64,000 nucleotides of DNA, from the NCBI RefSeq assembly GCF_019212185.1, contig NZ_CP078138.1, positions 5,128,501-5,192,500 on the forward strand. The letters are read 5' to 3'. The stretch is from Pseudomonas fluorescens (GTDB taxonomy: Bacteria; Pseudomonadota; Gammaproteobacteria; Pseudomonadales; Pseudomonadaceae). The notes under the pieces are model-generated. The model was not told the origin of the DNA. It was given only the letters and a program-made list of their open reading frames with translations, and did not search any database. The translations under genes and the position numbers were made by a program. This document shows, piece by piece, positions 42,798 through 51,605 of the stretch; the stretch's first letter is position 1, and every line of letters starts with the position of its first letter.

Positions 42798-44285
42798 CTA
42801 GCGCCGCTTGCTGCCCCCCAGCAAGGAGCCCATCAGACCGCGAACCAGCTGCCGCCCCAGTTGATTGGCGGCCTGGCGCATGGCCGATTTCAGCGCCTGC
42901 CCGGCAGCAGTGCCGAGAAACTCACCGGCTTTGTCGGTAAAGCTTGGCTCCTCCGTTGCAGGCTTGATCGGAGCATCCTGTGCTTCGGGGGCCAGCCCCT
43001 TGCGCCCCATCAGCACTTCATAGGCCGACTCACGGTCGATGGGCTTGTCATAACGGCCGACCAACGGCGAACTGGCAATCAGCGCGGCGCGCTCGGCCTC
43101 GCTCAACGGCCCGATGCGCGATTGCGGCGGCGCCACCAGCACCCGCTGGACCATCTCTGGCGTACCTTTTTCCTGCAGGGTCCCGACCAGTGCCTCGCCA
43201 ATCCCCAACTCGGTCAACACGTCGAGGGTGCTGAAGGCCGGGTTCGGTCGGAAGCCATCAGCCACTGCCTTCAGGGATTTTTGCTCTTTGGCGGTAAAGG
43301 CGCGCAACCCGTGCTGAATGCGCAGCCCCAGTTGAGCCAGCACATCATCAGGCAGGTCACCCGGCGACTGGGTGACGAAATACACGCCCACACCTTTAGA
43401 ACGAATCAGCCGCACCACTTGCTCCAGGCGATCCTGCAACGCTTTCGGGGTGCCAGAGAACAGCAGGTGCGCCTCATCGAAAAACAATGCCAACAACGGT
43501 TTCTCGGCATCGCCGCGCTCAGGCAACTGCTCGAACAGCTCTGCCAATAGCCACAGCAGGAAAGTCGCGTAGACCTTCGGTGCTTCGTGCACCAGGCGGC
43601 TGGCATCCAGCAGGTGAATGCGCCCGCGGCCATCACTGGCAGGAGCGAGGATGTCCTGCAACTGCAACGCCGGCTCGCCAAACAAGGCTTCGGCGCCCTG
43701 CTGTTCCAAGGTGGCCAGGCGCCGCAACAGGGCCTGACTGGAACCGGTGGTCATCAATGCAGCGTCATCGCCGAGCAACTCGGGATGTTCCTTGAGGTGA
43801 TTGAGCAGGGCCTTGAGGTCCTTCAGATCAAGCAGCAACAAACCTTCTCGGTCGGCCACCTTGAACGCCGCATAAAGTGCCGACTGCTGGCTGTCGGTCA
43901 ACTCAAGCAGGCTGCCCAACAGCAATGGTCCCATTTCACTCAGCGTGGTGCGCAATGGATGACCTGATTGGCCGTGGATATCCCACAACGTCACCGGATA
44001 CGCCTTCGCCTGATAGTTGAGCCAAGGCATGCCGGCGATACGTTCGGCCACCTTGCCCTGCGGGTTGCCCGCAGCCCCCAGTCCACACAGATCACCCTTG
44101 ACGTCCGCTGCAAACACCGCAACACCGGCATCGCTGAACGCCTCAGCCAGGCGTTGCAAGGTGACGGTCTTGCCGGTCCCGGTGGCGCCGGCCACCAGTC
44201 CGTGACGGTTTGCCAGGCGCATAGCCTGGGCAATCGGCTGAGCTTTCAGATCTGCACCAATAACGAGTTGCAATGAATCAGGCAT
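42798..44285 (-). CDS. HerA-type P-loop ATPase (YjgR / DUF853)
   Basis: 495-residue ATPase with Walker A GATGTGKTVTL (about 34-44), Walker B LLALFFDEAHLLF (about 270-282) and an arginine-finger region RLIRSKGVGVYFVTQSP; C-terminal DUF853 tail rich in Ala and Lys. The family is related to HerA/FtsK DNA translocases, but no NurA partner is nearby. Function unknown. The ATG at 44285 is chosen because GGTG precedes it; another lies four codons upstream. It converges on dciA with a 4-base gap. Confidence 0.87.
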   Translation of the reverse strand: MPDSLQLVIGADLKAQPIAQAMRLANRHGLVAGATGTGKTVTLQRLAEAFSDAGVAVFAADVKGDLCGLGAAGNPQGKVAERIAGMPWLNYQAKAYPVTLWDIHGQSGHPLRTTLSEMGPLLLGSLLELTDSQQSALYAAFKVADREGLLLLDLKDLKALLNHLKEHPELLGDDAALMTTGSSQALLRRLATLEQQGAEALFGEPALQLQDILAPASDGRGRIHLLDASRLVHEAPKVYATFLLWLLAELFEQLPERGDAEKPLLALFFDEAHLLFSGTPKALQDRLEQVVRLIRSKGVGVYFVTQSPGDLPDDVLAQLGLRIQHGLRAFTAKEQKSLKAVADGFRPNPAFSTLDVLTELGIGEALVGTLQEKGTPEMVQRVLVAPPQSRIGPLSEAERAALIASSPLVGRYDKPIDRESAYEVLMGRKGLAPEAQDAPIKPATEEPSFTDKAGEFLGTAAGQALKSAMRQAANQLGRQLVRGLMGSLLGGSKRR

Positions 44286-44474
44286 TTTTTCACCCATGGT
44301 TAAGCTTTGGTCCTACACAGCCGATAGATAGAAGCGAGAGACCTAACTGAGAATCGGGTCGGATAATTCCCTAAGGAAAGACGGAAATATCAGCTTCTGT
44401 GTAATAGCGCCTACTTTGCGCGCTTTTTGTAGCAACACGCCCTACACAATAAGACCTTAGCGGACATACAAGCC

Positions 44475-46364
44475 ATGAACAAAAATCTGCGCTTCAGCCA
44501 CAAAATCCTGCTTGCCGCCGCCCTTATCGTCATTGCTGCGTTCACCACGTTTACGCTGTACAACGACTATTTGCAGCGCAACGCCATTCGCCAGGACCTC
44601 GACAATTATCTGACTGAAATGGGCGACGTCACCGCACGCAACATTCAGACCTGGCTGACCGGGCGCATTCTGCTGGTGGACAACCTGGCTCAGAACATTG
44701 CCATCAACGCCGACGACAGCCACGTTGCCGACTTGCTTGAACAGAAAGCGCTGACGTCAACCTTCATGGCCTCCTACCTGGGTAACGCGGGCGGCAGCTT
44801 CACTATCCGCCCGGATGTGAAAATGCCCGACGGTTTCGACCCACGTTCCCGGCCCTGGTACAAAGGCGCCGAACATAGCGCCAGCGCCACGTTGACCGAA
44901 CCCTACATCGACGCCGCCACCGGCCAGACCATCATTTCCATCGCCAGCGCCTCGAAAAAAGCCGGACAAAGTGTCGGCGTGGTCGGCGGTGACCTGAGCC
45001 TGCAAACCCTGATCGACAACCTCAAGGCCGTGGACTTTGGTGGCATGGGCTATGCGTTTCTGGTCAACGCCGACGGCAAAATCCTGGTGCACCCGGACAA
45101 ATCGCTGGTCATGAAGCCCCTCAGCGAGGCCTATCCGCAAAACACCCCGCGCATCGGCAGCGAGTTCACTGAAGTCGAAGTGGACGGCAACACGCGGATT
45201 TTCACCTTTAGCCAGATCAAGGGCCTGCCTTCGGTCAACTGGTACATCGGTCTGTCCGTAGATAAGGACAAGGCCTACGCGATGCTCAGCGAATTCCGCG
45301 CCTCAGCCATCATCGCCACCATTATCGCCGTGGCAGTGATCATTGCCCTGCTGGGCATGTTGATCCGCCTGCTGATCCAGCCGTTGCACGTCATGACCCG
45401 GGCCATGCAGGACATCGCCGATGGCGAAGGCGACCTGACCCGCCGCCTGGCCATCCAGAACCATGATGAATTCGGCACCCTGGGCATTGCCTTCAACCAC
45501 TTCGTCGAGCGCATCCATGGCTCGATTCGCGAAGTCTCTTCGGCCACCGAGCATGTCAACGAAGTTGCCCTGCGGGTGGTCAGCGCCTCCAATTCATCGA
45601 TGCTTAACAGTGACGAACAGGCAAGTCGCACCAACAGTGTTGCCGCAGCGATCAATCAACTGGGAGCCGCCGCCCAGGAAATCGCCCGCAATGCCGCGCA
45701 AGCCTCGCACCAGGCCAGCGATGCGCGCAGCCTGGCCCAGGACGGCCAGCAAGTGGTTGATCGCAGCATTGCCGCGATGAATCAACTGTCGGCCATGCTC
45801 AGCACCTCCAGCAGCAATATCGAGTCGCTGAACAGCAAGACCGTGAACATCGGGCAAATCCTCGAAGTCATCACCAGCATCTCCCAGCAAACCAACTTGC
45901 TGGCGCTCAATGCGGCCATCGAGGCGGCGCGCGCGGGTGAGGCTGGACGCGGCTTCGCCGTGGTCGCAGATGAAGTGCGCAACCTGGCACACCGCACCCA
46001 GGAGTCGGCACAACAGGTGCAGACCATGATTGAGGAGCTGCAAGTCGGTGCCCGCGAATCGGTCAGCACCATGGGCGACAGCCAGCGTCACAGCCAGGAC
46101 AGTGTGGAGATTGCCAACCTCGCCGGCGAGCGTCTGAACAGCGTGACCGTGCGCATTGGCGAGATTGACGGCATGAACCAGTCAGTCGCGACCGCCACCG
46201 AGGAACAGACCGCCGTGGTGGAGTCGATCAACATGGACATCACCGAAATCAACACCCTGAATCAGGAAGGCGTGGAAAACCTGCAGTCGACCTTGCGCGC
46301 CTGCTCAGACCTGGAGCAGCAAGCGTCGCGACTCAAGCAACTGGTGGGCAGTTTCCGCATCTAG
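44475..46364 (+). CDS. Methyl-accepting chemotaxis protein for amino acids (PctA-type, dCache)
   Basis: 629 residues, the exact length of P. aeruginosa PctA. TM1 about 8-30, dCache_1 sensor 31-270, TM2 about 277-299, HAMP 300-352, and a signalling domain with the tip [26 protein letters not shown]. The amino-acid recognition set R126, W128, Y129, Y144, D146 and D173 sits in the same register as in PctA; position 121 is Phe instead of Tyr. Ligands are therefore probably L-amino acids. No CheBRD-type methylation pentapeptide is visible at the C-terminus. Stop overlaps the convergent 61-residue gene by 4 bases. Confidence 0.93.
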   Translation: MNKNLRFSHKILLAAALIVIAAFTTFTLYNDYLQRNAIRQDLDNYLTEMGDVTARNIQTWLTGRILLVDNLAQNIAINADDSHVADLLEQKALTSTFMASYLGNAGGSFTIRPDVKMPDGFDPRSRPWYKGAEHSASATLTEPYIDAATGQTIISIASASKKAGQSVGVVGGDLSLQTLIDNLKAVDFGGMGYAFLVNADGKILVHPDKSLVMKPLSEAYPQNTPRIGSEFTEVEVDGNTRIFTFSQIKGLPSVNWYIGLSVDKDKAYAMLSEFRASAIIATIIAVAVIIALLGMLIRLLIQPLHVMTRAMQDIADGEGDLTRRLAIQNHDEFGTLGIAFNHFVERIHGSIREVSSATEHVNEVALRVVSASNSSMLNSDEQASRTNSVAAAINQLGAAAQEIARNAAQASHQASDARSLAQDGQQVVDRSIAAMNQLSAMLSTSSSNIESLNSKTVNIGQILEVITSISQQTNLLALNAAIEAARAGEAGRGFAVVADEVRNLAHRTQESAQQVQTMIEELQVGARESVSTMGDSQRHSQDSVEIANLAGERLNSVTVRIGEIDGMNQSVATATEEQTAVVESINMDITEINTLNQEGVENLQSTLRACSDLEQQASRLKQLVGSFRI

Positions 46365-46546
46365 GGCTTTTTCGGTTCAGGGGCGTCCGGCTTGGCCGCC
46401 TCCTGCAATTGCTGCCAAAGTTCGGCCGCTCCGGGGAAGTCGGTGCCATCGTCACCGCTCAGGTCGTCGGGATCGTAACGGCTCAGGCAGCCCTCCCCCA
46501 AGGTAGCCGGGGCCTTCGAGGTGGCTTTATCCAGTGGATCGTTCAT
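46361..46546 (-). CDS. Small acidic hypothetical protein
   Basis: 61 residues, acidic and Pro/Ala-rich ([28 protein letters not shown]), with no signal peptide or membrane segment. I do not recognise it. It is convergent with and overlaps the chemoreceptor by 4 bases. Codon use is compatible with a gene, and a short ORF is, as far as I recall, annotated at the same place in other Pseudomonas. Confidence 0.6.
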   Translation of the reverse strand: MNDPLDKATSKAPATLGEGCLSRYDPDDLSGDDGTDFPGAAELWQQLQEAAKPDAPEPKKP

Positions 46547-46564
46547 GGTCTACGCCTTGAAACG

Positions 46565-46601
46565 AAAAAGGGCCTCAAGCGTACAACGCTTGAGGCCCTT
46601 T
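46565..46601 (-). terminator. Terminator of purU
   Basis: AAAAAGGGCCTCAAGCG TACAA CGCTTGAGGCCCTTT: a 12-bp perfect stem, 18 bases after the purU stop. Confidence 0.95.
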
Positions 46602-46618
46602 GGCATGTCAGCGACGAC

Positions 46619-47467
46619 TCAGAACACCACGGTCTTGTTGCCATGCACCAGGACGCGGTCTTCCAGGTGATAACGCAGGCCACGGGCCAGTACCATTTTC
46701 TCGACGTCACGACCGAAGCGCACCATGTCTTCGATGCTATCGCTATGGCTGACGCGGACCACGTCCTGCTCGATGATCGGGCCGGCATCCAGCTCTTCAG
46801 TGACGTAGTGGCAGGTTGCGCCAATCAGCTTCACGCCGCGCATCGAGGCCTGGTGGTAAGGCTTGGCGCCGACGAACGACGGCAGGAAGCTGTGGTGAAT
46901 GTTGATCACCTTGTGTGCGTACTCGGTGCACAGTTCCGGTGGCAGGATCTGCATATAACGCGCAAGCACCACGACTTCGGCATCATGTTGCTTGACCAGG
47001 CGCGAGACCTCGGCAAATGCCGGTTCTTTATTCTGCGGATCGACCGGCACGTGGTAGTAAGGAATACCGTGCCACTCGACCATGCTGCGCAGGTCGTTGT
47101 GGTTGGAGATCACACAGGAGATGTCGCAGTCCAGTTCATCACTGTGCCAGCGGTGCAGCAAATCCGCCAGGCAATGGGATTCACGGCTGGCCATCAAGAC
47201 CACGCGTTTTTTCTGCGCGGTGTCGGTGATGCGCCAGTTCATCGAGAACTCTTCAGCGATAGGGGCAAACGCCTCACGAAACGCTTCAAGACCGAACGGC
47301 AACGAGTCGGCACGAATTTCGTGACGCATGAAAAACCAGCCACTTTGGGTGTCCGAGTGATGGCTAGCTTCAGTGATCCAGCCATTGTGTGATGCCAGAA
47401 AGTTACTGACCTTGGCAACGATGCCAACGCCGTCCGGGCAAGCAATCACTAGGCGAAAAGTGCGCAT
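46619..47467 (-). CDS. purU: Formyltetrahydrofolate deformylase
   Basis: Hydrolyses 10-formyl-THF to formate and THF, supplying formate for PurT and restoring free THF. 282 residues: N-terminal ACT domain (1-80, CPDGVGIVAKVSNFLA) and formyl-transferase domain with the catalytic Asn/His/Asp set in INIHHSFLPSF and EELDAGPIIEQD. Balances the one-carbon pool produced by enzymes such as the gcv system, though unlinked here. Confidence 0.95.
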   Translation of the reverse strand: MRTFRLVIACPDGVGIVAKVSNFLASHNGWITEASHHSDTQSGWFFMRHEIRADSLPFGLEAFREAFAPIAEEFSMNWRITDTAQKKRVVLMASRESHCLADLLHRWHSDELDCDISCVISNHNDLRSMVEWHGIPYYHVPVDPQNKEPAFAEVSRLVKQHDAEVVVLARYMQILPPELCTEYAHKVINIHHSFLPSFVGAKPYHQASMRGVKLIGATCHYVTEELDAGPIIEQDVVRVSHSDSIEDMVRFGRDVEKMVLARGLRYHLEDRVLVHGNKTVVF

Positions 47468-47818
47468 GGGGGGAGAACTCCAGAACTTCACAAAGGCGGC
47501 CATTCTAGCGATTACGCAGCGAAACTGCAGTATCCCTGAGCAATCAACACCGTCGCCCCTCCATGGCTACGCCCTGTGCCCGGGGTTAATTCCGAGTCAA
47601 TCATCGAAATTATCAAGCAAACGCTATTGAAAAAATGTCAGCTAGCGATCTGTAAATAACTGTGATGAACTGTGCAATATTTAAACTACCCGCCTATTTT
47701 CAGCTGTTTGACTCTAGATGATTAAATAAAACACGGTTTAATGTTTACTTGATGAAACACCCTGACTATTATTGCGCCACTGTCCCCTGCCACCCAGCGC
47801 CCACATAAGGTAGTCCTC
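47468..47818 (+). promoter_or_regulatory. AT-rich upstream region of mvaT
   Basis: 351 bp without coding signal. From about 47590 the sequence becomes clearly AT-rich (TGAAAAAATGTC, ATTTAAACTA, AGATGATTAAATAAAACACGG), in contrast to both flanks. MvaT-type proteins bind such DNA and are autoregulated, so this is a plausible self-binding site. Confidence 0.6.
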
Positions 47819-48193
47819 ATGTCCCTGATCAACGAATACCGCGCCACCGAAGAAGCTATCAAAGAGCTGCAAGCCCGTTTGAAGAACCTGTCCCAAGACG
47901 ACAAACTGCAAACCGAGCTGGAATTCGAAGGCAAACTGCGCACCCTGATGGGTGAATACTCCAAATCCCTGCGCGACATCATCGCGCTGCTGGATCCGGA
48001 AGCCAAAGTTAAAGCACCACGTGGCGCTGTGAAAACTACCGGCACCAAGCGTGCGCGCAAGGTTAAACAATACAAAAACCCACACAACGGCGAAGTCATC
48101 GAAACCAAAGGTGGCAACCACAAGACTCTGAAAGAGTGGAAAGCCAAGTGGGGCGGTGACGTGGTTGAAGGCTGGGCAACCCTGCTGGGCTAA
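47819..48193 (+). CDS. mvaT: H-NS-family xenogeneic silencer MvaT
   Basis: 124 residues. N-terminal coiled-coil oligomerisation domain (about 1-60), Lys-rich linker (about 65-80), and C-terminal DNA-binding domain with the AT-pincer region ETKGGNHKTLKEWK (about 95-108). Silences AT-rich, often acquired, DNA. The window's low-GC patch at 56.2-57.8 kb is a natural candidate target. Located between purU and sbcB as in P. aeruginosa. Confidence 0.96.
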   Translation: MSLINEYRATEEAIKELQARLKNLSQDDKLQTELEFEGKLRTLMGEYSKSLRDIIALLDPEAKVKAPRGAVKTTGTKRARKVKQYKNPHNGEVIETKGGNHKTLKEWKAKWGGDVVEGWATLLG

Positions 48194-48226
48194 GCCGTAA
48201 CGCGACTCGCAGCTTCACTTGCGAAC

Positions 48227-48256
48227 AAAAAACGCCAGCGATCGCTGGCGTTTTTT
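48227..48256. terminator. Bidirectional terminator between mvaT and sbcB
   Basis: AAAAAACGCCAGCGATCGCTGGCGTTTTTT (in pieces: A6, CGCCAGCG, ATCG, CTGGCG, T6), a perfect palindrome. Confidence 0.95.
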
Positions 48257-48291
48257 GTTAGGTTTAATTCAACATATTTCGTCCGTGTATT

Positions 48292-49719
48292 TCACAATCC
48301 CAGACGATTGCGCACTCCCTCCACGTATTCGCGCCATTCATTCAATACTCCAAGTCCCTGCTCCGTCGCATTAATCGAACACTCAGCGGCGGCCTCATCA
48401 AAGTCCTGCAGGGTATTCGGAGCGCCCCACTGAGCGTCCGTCAGGCGCTGTTGGCAGAACAGTGTCCAGCGCGCATTCTCCTCATCACTCAGGGTCTCGG
48501 GAAAGTTGCGTGCTCGATATCGAAATAACAGTTCCGGCAATCGCTCATCATCGAACGGCCATTGTTCTCGCACCAATTGCATCGGTTCAGCCGTTCTCAC
48601 TTGCTCGCATAAACGCCGATCACGATCGCCAATGAACCCGTCGTATAACTGTTGCTCAGGATCGTCACTCGGGACGAATTCTTCCGCGGCATAAATCGCC
48701 TGGACTTTCGCTTGCCAGACTTGTTGTGCGTCACTAAGCCGCAGCGCCCGCGCCTGATACAGCGGCATATCCAACTTCAGGCGCTGCTGATCTTCCCCGC
48801 GCAACACCGATAAAGGTGCCACCACCGGGCAGCGATTGATATGAATCAGTTTGAGCGGCACCGGCAACTCGCCTTGCGTCAGGTTTTCATGGCGGGTGTA
48901 CAGGCGCTGACGTAGCGTTGCGGCATCTTCTTCAAGCAACCCCTGGGGATCCAGGTGCAGATCACAGACAATCAGCGCGTTACGATTGCGCGGGTGCCAG
49001 GCCAGCGGCAGTACGACGCCGACGTAGTGGCGAGCCGCGGAGAAACGACCGGATATATGCACCAGCGGCTGCAACAAACGAATCTGATCCATGACTTTCT
49101 GTTTGCTGCGCAAGGCGAACAACCAGTCATAGAGTTTGCGCTGCTTCTCGCGGATCAGTCGCGCCAGGGCAATGGTGGCACGCACATCGGACAACGCATC
49201 GTGGGCCTGTCCATGGTCAAGCCCGTTGGCAGCCGTCAGGCGTTCGAGCTTCAAGGTCACCCGGCCGTCATCCTCGGGCCAGACGATACCGTCGGGCCGT
49301 AGCGCGTAAGCGGCACGCACCACATCAATCAGATCCCAGCGACTGTTACCGCCCTGCCACTCTCGTGCATAGGGGTCGAAAAAGTTGCGGTACAGGCTGT
49401 AGCGGGTCATCTCATCATCAAAACGCAAAGTGTTGTAACCGGCGCCGCAGGTCCCGGGCGCGGCCAGTTGCGCATGCACCCGGGTCATGAAATCCGCTTC
49501 GCACAGGCCCTTTTCGGCCAGGCGCGTCGGGGTGATCCCGGTGATCACGCAGGCGGCCGGATGCGGCAGGATGTCGTCACTGGGTCGACAGTAGAGATTG
49601 ACCGGGGCCTCGATCTCGTTGAGTTCGAGGTCAGTGCGAATGCCGGCCATTTGCAGCGGTCGGTCGCAACGCGGGCTGATACCGGTGGTTTCGTAGTCGT
49701 ACCAGAAAATGGAAGTCAC
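48292..49719 (-). CDS. sbcB: Exodeoxyribonuclease I
   Basis: 3'-5' single-strand exonuclease of the DEDD family, 475 residues. Exo I motif FWYDYETTG at 5-13, Exo II region near YNTLRFDDEMTRYSLYRNF (about 97-115), and Exo III HDALSDVRATIALA (about 172-185). SH3-like and helical C-terminal domains follow. Start is GTG at 49719. Convergent with mvaT. Confidence 0.95.
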   Translation of the reverse strand: MTSIFWYDYETTGISPRCDRPLQMAGIRTDLELNEIEAPVNLYCRPSDDILPHPAACVITGITPTRLAEKGLCEADFMTRVHAQLAAPGTCGAGYNTLRFDDEMTRYSLYRNFFDPYAREWQGGNSRWDLIDVVRAAYALRPDGIVWPEDDGRVTLKLERLTAANGLDHGQAHDALSDVRATIALARLIREKQRKLYDWLFALRSKQKVMDQIRLLQPLVHISGRFSAARHYVGVVLPLAWHPRNRNALIVCDLHLDPQGLLEEDAATLRQRLYTRHENLTQGELPVPLKLIHINRCPVVAPLSVLRGEDQQRLKLDMPLYQARALRLSDAQQVWQAKVQAIYAAEEFVPSDDPEQQLYDGFIGDRDRRLCEQVRTAEPMQLVREQWPFDDERLPELLFRYRARNFPETLSDEENARWTLFCQQRLTDAQWGAPNTLQDFDEAAAECSINATEQGLGVLNEWREYVEGVRNRLGL

Positions 49720-49902
49720 GGGCTGTTCCTGAACTTGAGACCGGCGAAGTCTAGGCGCTCACACCGGGTGCCGACCAGTCATGCTGTTATTCAAGCACCG
49801 ATGGTTGTTACTGGGTGCTACATAGATATGTCGTTCCCCGGAACGAAGACTGCTAGCATCGGCCCTACGTACGTGACCATCAGGCCCCTCACCAGGCAGC
49901 CA

Positions 49903-50628
49903 ATGACTCAGACTTCAGCACCGCCAAGGAACGCACCGCTGCCCCCGCCACTGGATACCCGCTACCAGGTCGAAACGCCCGAAGGCATCGACCTGCCATT
50001 GCGTCCGGCGGGGTTGTTGCCGCGTGCCCTGGCATTTGCCATCGACCTGGGACTACGCGCCCTGATCCTGGGGCTGCTGTTCGTGACCCTGGCGTTTTTT
50101 GGCAAGGTCGGCGTGGGCCTCGGCTCGCTGCTGCTGTTTGTTCTCAGTTGGTGGTACATGGTGTTGTTCGAGGTCCTCAATCAGGGCCGCTCGCCGGGCA
50201 AACAGTGGATGGGACTGCGGGTCGTGCAGGACGACGGCACCCCCATTGGCTGGTCGGCTTCGCTGATCCGCAATCTGCTGCGCTTCGTCGATATGCTGCC
50301 CTTCGGCTACAGCCTCGGCGCCATCAGTTGCCTGCAGCACCCGACCTTCAAACGCCTGGGCGACATTGCCGCCGGCACCCTGGTGATCTATCGCGAACAA
50401 GCCGTAACGCGCCCGCCGCTACCGGCTGCAATGCCCCTGCGGGCACCTTTCAATCTGAGCCTGGCTGAACAGCGCGCCGTATCGGAATTCGCCGAACGCC
50501 AGTCCCAGCTTTCCGCTGAGCGGGTGCAGGAACTCGCCGCATTGCTGGCCGAGCCGTTGAAGGTCAGCCCACCGCGCGCGGTTGCCGAACTCAACGGTAT
50601 TGCCCTGGGTTTGCGAGGACCGGTATGA
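49903..50628 (+). CDS. RDD family membrane protein (first gene of the MoxR/DUF58 operon)
   Basis: 241 residues: Pro-rich cytoplasmic N-terminus (1-35), RDD domain (about 36-165) with GLLPRALAFAIDLGLRALI, three membrane segments (44-66, 68-90, 125-145) and a soluble helical tail (180-241). Start at 49903 (MTQTSAPPRN); the track-wide frame is open far upstream, but that part overlaps sbcB on the other strand. Last bases overlap the next ATG (ATGA). The start of a six-gene operon. Confidence 0.88.
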   Translation: MTQTSAPPRNAPLPPPLDTRYQVETPEGIDLPLRPAGLLPRALAFAIDLGLRALILGLLFVTLAFFGKVGVGLGSLLLFVLSWWYMVLFEVLNQGRSPGKQWMGLRVVQDDGTPIGWSASLIRNLLRFVDMLPFGYSLGAISCLQHPTFKRLGDIAAGTLVIYREQAVTRPPLPAAMPLRAPFNLSLAEQRAVSEFAERQSQLSAERVQELAALLAEPLKVSPPRAVAELNGIALGLRGPV

Positions 50629-51605
50629 AACAGAGCCAGTTCGAGAGCCTCCATCAGCCGCAGTGGGACGCGTATCGCCAAGATCTCGATCTGCTGGAGC
50701 GCGGCAAGGCCAGCGCCGAGCACGCCCGCTCATTCCCCAGGGACTATCGGCGCCTGTGCCAGCACCTGGCCTTGGCACAGGAGCGCGGGTACAGCACTTG
50801 CCTGATCGATCCCTTGCAGCAACTTGCACTGCGTGGACACCAGTTGCTCTACCGCCATCGCAGCAGCGTGCGGGCTCAACTGCTGGCGTTTGTCCTCGCC
50901 GACTTCCCACGTTTGGTGCGTGAGTCATGGCCCTTCGTACTGGTGGCGGGACTGTTGTTCTTCGGCTCACTGCTGGGCATTGCGCTGTTGGTCTACCTGT
51001 TTCCCGACCTGATCTACAGCCTGTTACCGGTCGAGCAGGTGGGCGAAATGCAAAGCATGTACGACCCCGCCGCCGGGCACCTGGGCCGCGATATGGAGCG
51101 TGCGGCGAGTGATGACTGGATGATGTTCGGCTACTACATCATGCACAACATCGGTATTGCCTTTCAGACCTTCGCCAGCGGCCTGCTACTTGGGCTTGGC
51201 AGCGTGTTTTTCCTGATGTTCAACGGTCTGCTGATTGGAGCCATCGCCGGCCATCTGACCCGCATCGGCTTCGGCGAAAACTTCTGGTCGTTCGTCATCG
51301 GCCATGGCGCCTTCGAACTCAGCGCCATTGCCATAGCCGGCGCGGCCGGCCTGCAACTGGGGTGGTCGTTGATTGCTCCCGGTCGCCTCACACGCGGCGA
51401 GGCCTTGCGCCTGGCTGCGCGCAAAAGCGTCCTATTGATGTGCGGCGTGATGCTGTTGCTGTTGATCGCCGCCTTCATCGAAGCCTACTGGTCATCGCGC
51501 AACGCCACGTCCCCTCTCGCCAAATATCTGGTGGGGGCCACCCTGTGGGCACTGGTAGCGCTCTATCTGATTACTGTCGGACGGACACGCCATGCGCCTG
51601 AATGA
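50625..51605 (+). CDS. SpoIIM-like (stage II sporulation protein M, DUF95) membrane protein
   Basis: 326 residues: cytoplasmic helical N-domain (1-100), then about six membrane segments (about 103-128, 180-205, 212-230, 240-262, 270-295, 305-322) with the family motif NIGIAFQTFASGLLLGLG and ENFWSFVIGHGAFELSAI. In Bacillus, SpoIIM forms with SpoIIP/D an engulfment complex; this organism does not sporulate, so it must do something else. ATGA overlap with both neighbours' reading. Confidence 0.9.
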   Translation: MKQSQFESLHQPQWDAYRQDLDLLERGKASAEHARSFPRDYRRLCQHLALAQERGYSTCLIDPLQQLALRGHQLLYRHRSSVRAQLLAFVLADFPRLVRESWPFVLVAGLLFFGSLLGIALLVYLFPDLIYSLLPVEQVGEMQSMYDPAAGHLGRDMERAASDDWMMFGYYIMHNIGIAFQTFASGLLLGLGSVFFLMFNGLLIGAIAGHLTRIGFGENFWSFVIGHGAFELSAIAIAGAAGLQLGWSLIAPGRLTRGEALRLAARKSVLLMCGVMLLLLIAAFIEAYWSSRNATSPLAKYLVGATLWALVALYLITVGRTRHAPE

